In this document: positions 60,901-64,000 of the stretch, piece by piece
Position numbering within the stretch: position 1 is the stretch's first letter
Layout of the letters: each line of letters begins with the position of its first letter
From: an uncultured Caldilineaceae bacterium
Lineage (GTDB): Bacteria; Chloroflexota; Anaerolineae; Caldilineales; Caldilineaceae
Reading direction: 5' to 3'
DNA length: 64,000 bases
Assembly: GCA_951813625.1 (NCBI GenBank)
Contig: CATOTS010000034.1
Location: 101,865 to 165,864, forward strand
The notes under the pieces: model-generated
Told to the model about the DNA's origin: nothing
Databases searched by the model: none
What the model saw: only the letters and a program-made list of their open reading frames with translations
Position numbers and translations under genes: made by a program

Positions 60901-62009
60901 GCCAGATCGGTGTGGCAGCGCGGCAGCCCAAGCGCGGTCAGGTCGTCCTGGATGCCGGCGATACTGTGCAGTGACTGCGGTATGCAGCCGGTCAGCTCGT
61001 TGCCGGTGAGGTCCAACGTAGTCAGGCTGGTCAGGTTGCCCAGCTCGGCTGGGATCGTGCCGCGCAGTCCGTTGTTGGCCAGGTTGAGCGTAGTGACGCG
61101 CCCGGCCCCGTTTGTGTCAACCCCATGCCAGTCGCCGAACGCGGCCGAGGAGAGCCAATTGGAATTGGTGCTCCAGCTGCCGCCGCCGGTGGCGTTGTAA
61201 AGCGCAACCAGCCCGGCCCTGTCGGTAATTTCCCTGGTGGGGGTAGATGTAGGTGTCGCCGTATGCGTGGCTGTTGCGGTCGGCGTAGCGGTGGCAGTTT
61301 GCGTCGGCTCAGGCGTGTCTGTCTGTGTCGGCGTAGCGGTGTTCGTCGGCTCAGGCGCGTCTGTCTGTGTTGGCGTGGCGGTGGCGGTGTTCGTCGGCTG
61401 GGGCGCGTCTGCCTGTGTAGTTGGCGTGGCGGTGGCGGTGTTCGTCGGCTGGGGCGCGTCTATTTGTGTTGGTGTGGCGGTGGCAGTGGCTGTCGGTGTG
61501 GCGGTAGCAGTGGCCGTCGGTGTGGCGGTAGCAGTGGCCGTCGGCGCAGGCGTGTCCGTCGGCTCGGGTGCAGGCGGCGCAGGGACAGTAAATTCTATTG
61601 GCCCGGTCCAGGGGCCGGCGCTGCCATCGTAGCGGGCGCGCACATTTACTTTGTAACGGACGCCTGGAGTCAAGCCTGTGATCGTATATGTTGACGCTGT
61701 TGGATAGGCGTTGCCGCTATTGTCCTTATAGGAGGGAAAGCCGTCTTCAGCCGCCTCATTCCAGGAGATGCGGTAATCGTGCGGCTTCTCCGTTGGTGCA
61801 TTCCAAGTGACGGTGGCTTCGCCGTTCGTATTGCTCTGAATGACTACATTGCTGACGGCTCGAGGGTCAGTCTGGGCGTGTACACTTTGGAGAATGAGCT
61901 GGTGAGAAACTTGTCTATTGTTCCGAAACGTTCGGAATAGCACCGACGCTCCGGCGAGAAGACAAAAAACCAACGCCAAGAGAAGAAGCCTTCGTCGTAA
62001 AGTTCGCAT
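51966..62009 (-). CDS. giant secreted leucine-rich-repeat protein, 3347 aa
   Basis: Starts with a basic then hydrophobic signal/anchor (MRTLRRRLLLLALVFCLLAG), a fibronectin type III domain (about 47-145, ATVTWNAPTEKPHDYRISWNE...YTITGLTPGVRYKVNVRARY), a Pro/Thr-rich linker (about 146-265) of TATATPT-type repeats, then about 3080 residues of LRRs. Fifteen blocks each open with LAALTALYNATGGANWTT..NW...WHGV, continue with 24-residue plant-type LRRs (L..L..LDL..N.LSG.IP.ELG.L) and close with a GC(I/V)P...IQ..L..LGLPRCH cap. No LPXTG, sorting or C-terminal anchor is seen, so it is probably secreted or held by its N-terminus. A cell-surface adhesion or host-interaction role is inferred. Internal blocks are near-identical, showing recent duplication. 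Confidence 0.93.
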   Translation of the reverse strand: MRTLRRRLLLLALVFCLLAGASVLFRTFRNNRQVSHQLILQSVHAQTDPRAVSNVVIQSNTNGEATVTWNAPTEKPHDYRISWNEAAEDGFPSYKDNSGNAYPTASTYTITGLTPGVRYKVNVRARYDGSAGPWTGPIEFTVPAPPAPEPTDTPAPTATATATPTATATATPTATATATPTQIDAPQPTNTATATPTTQADAPQPTNTATATPTQTDAPEPTNTATPTQTDTPEPTQTATATPTATATHTATPTSTPTREITDRAGLVALYNATGGGSWSTNSNWLSSAAFGDWHGVDTNGAGRVTTLNLANNGLRGTIPAELGNLTSLTTLDLTGNELTGCIPQSLHSIAGIQDDLTALGLPRCHTDLAAMTALYNATNGSGWSARTGWLTYAPMNEWHGVTTDRETGRVKWLYLGKNRLAGSIPPELGDLTGLTTLLLNGNALSGAIPTQLGSLTSLQQVYLNDNQLSGAIPTELGSLTNLTALDLRNNQLSGCVRRSLQTISAIQGNLTALGLPRCHTDLAALRDLYNATGGANWTTRTNWLSYAPLSDWHGVTTNESGRVTRLELNGNALNGVLPARLRELTSLERLYLHSNSLSGSIPSQLRNLTSLTRLYLHDNSLSGSIPPQLRNLTGLVRVNLRNNQLSGSVPSALGSLTNLTLLELRDNQLTGCISQGLQNIAAIQDELSALGLPRCHADLAALTAFYNATGGANWTTNTNWMTYASIADWHGVDTGADGRVTALQLVSKNLSGTLPVELGNLTSLATLNLNGNQLTGAIPTELGSLTNLTMLNLSSNQLSGALPTELGSLTSLQWLLLSVNQLSGSIPTELGNLTSLQSLNLSSNRLTGCVPVGLQSIAAIQGDLTGLGLPRCHTDLAALTALYNAAGGASWTTSANWFTYMPFRNWHGVDTGTDGRVTQLSLASNGLSGTIPTELGDLTSLTTLALNNNQLSGSLPSELGNLTSLTTLNLSSNQLSGAIPTELGSLTSLTTLNLSSNQLNGAIPTALGSLTSLTTLNLTGNQLTGCIPAGWQNITAIQSALTTLGLPRCHTDLAALTALYNAAGGANWTTKTNWFTYAAFDDWHGVDTGTDGRVSELRLASNVLSGTIPTALGSLTSLTSLDLRNNQLTGSIPTELGNLTNLTLLDLRLNRLTGSIPTELGNLTNLTFLDLRLNQLAGSIPTELGNLTSLTRLGLFGNPLTGCVPQSLQSISAIQRNLAILELPRCHADLAGLTALYNATGGANWTTSTNWLTYAAFGDWHGVTIGENGRVTALNLSNNELRGTIPSELGNLTNLQTLKFTFNWLSGTIPSELSNLTNLQLLDLSFNQLSGTIPYQFRKLTNLRQLNLKLNNLSGVAAPSSVSAMTNLRLLDLSNNRFNWAQIPSSFGSLTNLTTLDLSNNQLRGAIPTQLGNATSLTTLALGNNQLTGTIPTELGNLVSLTTLNLGNNQLSGTIPTELGSLTGVTSLGLSGNPLTGCVPQGLQSISAIQGNLTALGLPRCHADLAALTAFYNATGGANWTTNTNWMTYAAFGNWHGVDTGTNGRVTALALSSNVLSGTIPSELGNLSNLTTLDLSDNSLGGSIPTELGNLSNLRQLRLNSNRLTSVPASIGRLTNLRELNLRGNWIVYPIPSEIGSLTNLTTLDLRNNRFSDAIPTRLGNLTKLTSLRLDGNQLSGAIPTQLGSLTRLTTLDLSRNRLSGAIPTELGSLTSLTTLDLSSNQLAWTIPTQLGSLTTLISLDLSHNLFSGAIPTELGSLTSLNTLDLSFNRLTGSIPTELGSLSSLTTLDLSHNLFSGAIPTELGNLTRLIILNLTGNQLTGCIPTGWHTVSRIQSALSALGLPRCHADLAALTALYNAAGGASWTTNTNWMGYAPIADWHGVDTGANGRVTALDLSSNGLSGTIPSELGSLTSLTTLDLSDNRLGGAIPTEMGSLTSLTTLDLTGNQLTGCIPAGWQSVTAIQSALRTLGLPRCHADLAALTALYNATGGSSWTTNTNWFTYAAFGDWHGVDTGTDGRVSELRLASNVLSGTIPTELGSLTSLTLLDLRDNQLTGSIPAELGNLTNLTLLDLRLNRLTGSIPTELGNLTNLTFLDLRLNQLAGSIPTELGSLTSLTRLGLFGNPLTGCVPQSLQSISAIQRNLAILELPRCHADLAALTALYNAAGGANWTTSTNWFTYAAFDDWHGVDTGTDGRVTKLRLASNVLSGTIPSELGELTSLTSLDLRNNQLTGSIPTELGDLTSLTRLDLRLNRLTGTIPSELGNLTNLTFLELLLNRLSGTIPTELGNLTSLTRLGLSGNLLTGCVPQSLQNISAIQANLTALGLLRCHADLAALTALYNAAGGANWTTNTNWMTYAAFGNWHGVDTGTNGRVTALDLSSNVLSGTIPSELGNLSNLTTLDLSDNSLGGSIPTELGNLSNLRQLRLNSNRLTSVPAGIGRLTNLRELNLRGNWIVYPIPSEIGSLTNLTTLDLRNNRFSDAIPTRLGNLTKLTSLRLDGNQLSGAIPTQLGSLTRLTTLDLSRNRLSGAIPTELGSLTSLSTLDISNNGLSGAIPTELGSLTSLNTLHLSFNRITGTIPSELGSLTALISLDLRDNRLSGAIPTELGNLTRLLILNLTGNQLTGCIPTGWHTVSRIQSALSALGLPRCHADLAALTALYNAAGGANWTTNTNWMGYAPIADWHGVDTGTNGRVTELDLSSNGLSGTIPSELGNLSNLRRLRLNSNQLTDVPVSIGRLTNLRELNLRGNRIASSIPSEIGSLTNLTSLDLRDNLFSGAIPTGFSNLTKLTSLLLGGNRLSGSIPTELGNLTSLTSLDLSRTGLSGAIPSELGSLTNLIRLDLRASRLSGVIPAELGSLTSLIKLDLSYNRLTGTIPTELGNLTKLYHLTLNNNRLTGTIPSELGSLTRLMILNLTGNQLTGTIPSELGSLTNLYRLTLNNNRLSGAIPSELGNLTRLIILNLTGNQLTGCIPEGWHNVASIQSALATLGLPRCHADLAALTALYSATGGASWTNNTNWMTYEPVADWHGVDTGTDKRVTELNLASNGLSGTIPSELGSLTSLTTLDLRTNQLTGCVPQSLQNISAIQGNLTALGLPRCHADLAALTALYNATGGANWTNSANWMTYTPIADWHGVDTGTDGRVTELNLASNALSGTIPIELGSFTGLTTLDLGGNRLGGAIPTEISNLSNLRRLRLNNNRLREIPSSIGRLSNLRELNLSNNWFFYRIPTEIGSLTNLTTLDLSSSYLSNQIPSSLGNLSNLTSLLLGDNQLSETIPAALGNLTNLTSLELHSNQLWGTIPAELGNLTSLTTLDLSDNSLTGCIPQELQNIAAIQDDLANLSLSFCQ

Positions 62010-62060
62010 GCCAATACCGCCCCTGTAGGTGAACTAAATATGTTTGCCATCATTGTTATA

Positions 62061-62102
62061 CGTGATTTCAATGCGACGTTATGCGTGATTTCAATGCGAC
62101 GT
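62061..62102. repeat. 19-bp perfect direct repeat upstream of the LRR gene
   Basis: CGTGATTTCAATGCGACGT occurs at 62061-62079 and 62084-62102 (23-bp period), about 50-90 bases upstream of the LRR start codon, a location suited to regulator binding. It also lies just after the 3' end of the truncated paralogue. Confidence 0.75.
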
Positions 62103-62175
62103 CTCACTGGGTGCGTGCCAAGTCAACTCTGCGGCAATCTTTGAACTTGACGCTATGCACGATCTTTTGAATGCG

Positions 62176-62679
62176 CTACATCCGCCTGCCGGCCGGCGTA
62201 AGCGTAGATGTCGTCGTGGCTGGAGACGGCGCGGGGACGGTGAATTCAATTGCTTCGGTCCAGGGGCCGGCCGTCCCATTGTAGCGGGCGCGCAGCCTTG
62301 ATTTGTAGCGGAAACCCGGGCTCAGGCCGGTAATCGTAGAGGCCGGGTCCTGGGCATAGCCGTTGCCGTGATTGTCCCTGTTGGACGGGAAGCCCTCTTC
62401 GTCCGCCTCGTTGCGGAAGATGCGATTGTCGTACGCGGTTTCGGACGGCGGGTCCCGGGTGACGGAGACTACGCGGTTGGCATTGCCCTGGATGACGACA
62501 TTGCTCTGGATGACGACATTGCCCACGGCGCGCGGGTCTGTTTGGGCGTGTGCACTATGGGGAGCGAACCGGAATGAGGTCAGGCCGCTGTTCCGAAACG
62601 GCTGGAGCAGGAGGGACGCGGCGGTGATAATGAGTACCGCTGCCGCCACGAGAATTGTTCTTCGCCGTACCGTATGCAT
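62176..62679 (-). CDS. truncated paralogue of the LRR protein N-terminus (signal + FnIII), 167 aa
   Basis: Closely parallels the first 150 residues of the LRR giant: basic/hydrophobic N-terminus (MHTVRRRTILVAAAVLIITA), then AHAQTDPRAV.NVVIQSN, an FnIII domain ending GPWTEAIEFTVPAP, and a short Thr/Pro tail. It stops (LTPAGRRM) where the Pro/Thr linker of the large protein begins. It has an in-frame duplication (NVVIQSNVVIQGN), and several conserved positions have drifted. Either a small secreted FnIII protein or, more likely, the 5' remnant of a duplicated LRR gene that lost its repeats. Confidence 0.65.
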   Translation of the reverse strand: MHTVRRRTILVAAAVLIITAASLLLQPFRNSGLTSFRFAPHSAHAQTDPRAVGNVVIQSNVVIQGNANRVVSVTRDPPSETAYDNRIFRNEADEEGFPSNRDNHGNGYAQDPASTITGLSPGFRYKSRLRARYNGTAGPWTEAIEFTVPAPSPATTTSTLTPAGRRM

Positions 62680-63359
62680 ATAAAGGCCGCCATATTGGGT
62701 GAATAATTGGTGGTCGCCATCGTCGTTGCGCGCTGTCCCTTCACATCGTCACATCTGGCAGATACCAGGTCGTCCCTTCTACAGTCATGTCTACAGTCAT
62801 GCTACGCGCCCCTGAACACGCCATGTGAGAGTGCTGCGGCAACCGATTCCCCAATTGTTCGCTGTTACAGGAGGGATTGGTGGGGCAACGCGCTGAGCGT
62901 TCTTCAGGGCTGAACAGACCCTTATCTACATTCGCCTTTGCACTGCCGATTTCGTCATCGCAATTCTTGTACACCGTCGAATCAGGGGGAGTCGATCGAA
63001 GCATGACTCAACTCTACCCACTCTCACGTTTCAACAGGAGGAGAACAATGTACTTCATTTGTCTGCCCTTAATCTGACTTTCGCGCACATTGTTCTGCTT
63101 TTTTTCTGCCGATTTGCTGGAATCATCGCGAAGACCCCAATTTCAGTTCGTAAATTTGTACCTCTTGCGCGACAATATCCGACTGCCCTCTATGCGGGAA
63201 GACAGATGTGTGATCAGGTTTTGGGAGCGGTTACGGAACTACATCCCGACCGACGTTCCGCTATTTCCGCTCTACCGGTTGCTGATTCTCCCCTCAGCCA
63301 ACTGGGGCCCCGCACTGCCTGAAGAAAACCTTCAAACTCCCACTCGACGAGAAGGCAAA
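62680..63359. other. 680-bp intergenic region with no large gene
   Basis: Separates the divergent FnIII-remnant gene and the sensor gene. It holds a short duplicated CTACAGTCATG near 62780-62800, a mini-frame with a strong ribosome site (63048-63077) and otherwise nothing recognisable. Promoters for both flanking genes must lie here, but no convincing -35/-10 pair could be assigned. Confidence 0.5.
63048..63077 (+). CDS. possible leader peptide, MYFICLPLI
   Basis: A nine-codon frame directly after a near-perfect ribosome site (AACAGGAGGAGAACA). It may be a leader peptide upstream of the sensor gene or the only surviving start of a lost gene. No terminator/antiterminator pair was evident downstream, so a regulatory role is speculative. 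Confidence 0.25.
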   Translation: MYFICLPLI

Positions 63360-64000
63360 ATGCCGAAAATTGACGATTTGGTTCGCGAAATAGAGGCGCT
63401 GAAGGACCGTCTTTCCAAGCTGAGCGAAGCCAACCTGCGCATCAACGAAAATCTTGATTTCGACAACGTTCTGCATGAAGTCCTGGAGAGCGCCCGGTCG
63501 CTTACAGACGCCCGGTGCGGGATAATCACCGTCCTCGACGAAGCGGGGCGGGTGGCGGAGTTTCTCTCATCCGGCCTGACCTGCGAAGAAAGTAAACGGC
63601 TATGGGAGTTGCCGGAAGGGCAGCTCTTCTTCGATTACCTCAGCGGGATTCCCGTGCCGCTGCGGGTGCGCGACTTATACAGCCACACCAGTTCACAAGG
63701 TTTTGCTAAGTCTCGAATGCTCGAAGGGGTAGCTCCCATTCTGGCCGGCCACTCTCCTTTCTTGCCGCCCCAACCCGCTATCACGGTGAGGGTCTGGGCT
63801 ATATCTTCCTCGCCAGAAAGGGGTCAGGGCAGACGTTCAGCCGCGCTGATGAAGAGACGCTGGTCATGTTCGCGTCGCAGGCAGCGCTGGTTGTCGCCAA
63901 CGCGCGCAGATACCGCGAGGAGCAGCGCGCCCGCGCCGACCTGGAGGCGCTCATCAACACGTCGCCGGTGGGCGTCGTCGTCTTCGATGCCAAGACTGGT
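63360..64000 (+). CDS. GAF/PAS sensor protein (probable histidine kinase), 5' part with apparent frameshift
   Basis: Begins MPKIDDLVREIEALKDRLSK (coiled coil) with GAGAAGGCAAA upstream, then a GAF domain (NLDFDNVLHEVLESARSLTD, CGIITVLDEAGRVAEFLSSG). Near 63756-63764 the GAF similarity moves to another frame: the downstream frame starting at CTT 63761 reads LAAPTRYHGEGLGYIFLARK, then DEETLVMFASQAALVVANAR and the start of a PAS domain (LEALINTSPVGVVVFDAKTG), running off the right edge. One base appears to be missing in the CTCCTTTCTTGCC tract. Either a real frameshift (pseudogene) or a sequencing error. Proteins with this GAF-PAS head usually end in a histidine kinase, outside the window. Confidence 0.8.
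   Translation, partial: MPKIDDLVREIEALKDRLSKLSEANLRINENLDFDNVLHEVLESARSLTDARCGIITVLDEAGRVAEFLSSGLTCEESKRLWELPEGQLFFDYLSGIPVPLRVRDLYSHTSSQGFAKSRMLEGVAPILAGHSPFLPPQPAITVRVWAISSSPERGQGRRSAALMKRRWSCSRRRQRWLSPTRADTARSSAPAPTWRRSSTRRRWASSSSMPRL

Overview
The window looks like a G+C-rich genome segment from an uncultured, probably host- or sponge-associated member of the Chloroflexota (Caldilinea/Anaerolinea type). This is an inference. It rests on the gene families present (phytanoyl-CoA dioxygenases, Gfo/Idh oxidoreductases, GMC oxidoreductases, a sulfatase, corrinoid methyltransferases), a giant secreted plant-type leucine-rich-repeat protein, and many dispersed non-coding repeats. No rRNA, tRNA or CRISPR array was recognised.

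Layout. (1) 0.2-10.3 kb, plus strand: a catabolic/transport locus with two phytanoyl-CoA dioxygenases, two Gfo/Idh dehydrogenases and a carbohydrate-type ABC importer (lipoprotein binding protein and two permeases, no ATPase gene). The first permease is fused to a seven-bladed extracytoplasmic propeller. (2) 10.3-13.5 kb: a HicBA toxin-antitoxin pair, a TIM-barrel epimerase, a DinB protein and a four-unit hairpin-rich repeat array. (3) 13.6-17.2 kb: hisI and hisG, then a lower-G+C pair encoding an AAA ATPase and a Toprim protein, a defence-like architecture. (4) 17.2-26.3 kb, plus strand: a second catabolic locus (isomerase, sulfatase, nucleotidyltransferase, two tandem dioxygenases, two tandem GMC oxidoreductases, D-2-hydroxyacid dehydrogenase). 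(5) 32.1-26.4 kb, minus strand: an apparent operon of Ldh-type dehydrogenase, UroD-like methyltransferase, corrinoid protein, pterin-binding methyltransferase and ferredoxin/ASKHA corrinoid activator. (6) 32.2-38.2 kb: an accessory island with an AAA ATPase, two paralogous Swt1/HEPN-like proteins carrying RxxxxH motifs, a decayed IS982 element and a membrane-anchored J-domain protein whose 5' end runs through the IS terminus. (7) 38.5-41.9 kb: a translationally coupled three-gene membrane/VWA operon. (8) 42.2-50.0 kb, minus strand: Ca2+/Na+ antiporter, miaB, pncB, and a radical SAM gene that reads through an in-frame TGA to give a C-U-A-E-P tail with a SECIS-like hairpin, so very probably a selenoprotein. 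(9) 50-62.7 kb: repeat-rich DNA, a 10-kb gene for a 3347-residue LRR protein with 15 repeat blocks, and a truncated paralogue of its N-terminus. (10) The 5' part of a GAF/PAS sensor gene with an apparent frameshift reaches the right edge.

The two catabolic loci and the corrinoid operon may together import and degrade a methylated and/or sulfated polyol or sugar-like compound, but the substrate cannot be read from the sequence. The most notable items are the selenocysteine radical SAM protein, the HEPN/J-domain island, the ATPase-Toprim pair, the propeller-permease fusion, the LRR giant with its duplications, and a roughly 300-bp MITE-like element in two copies that shares a hairpin core with the 12.8-kb repeat array.
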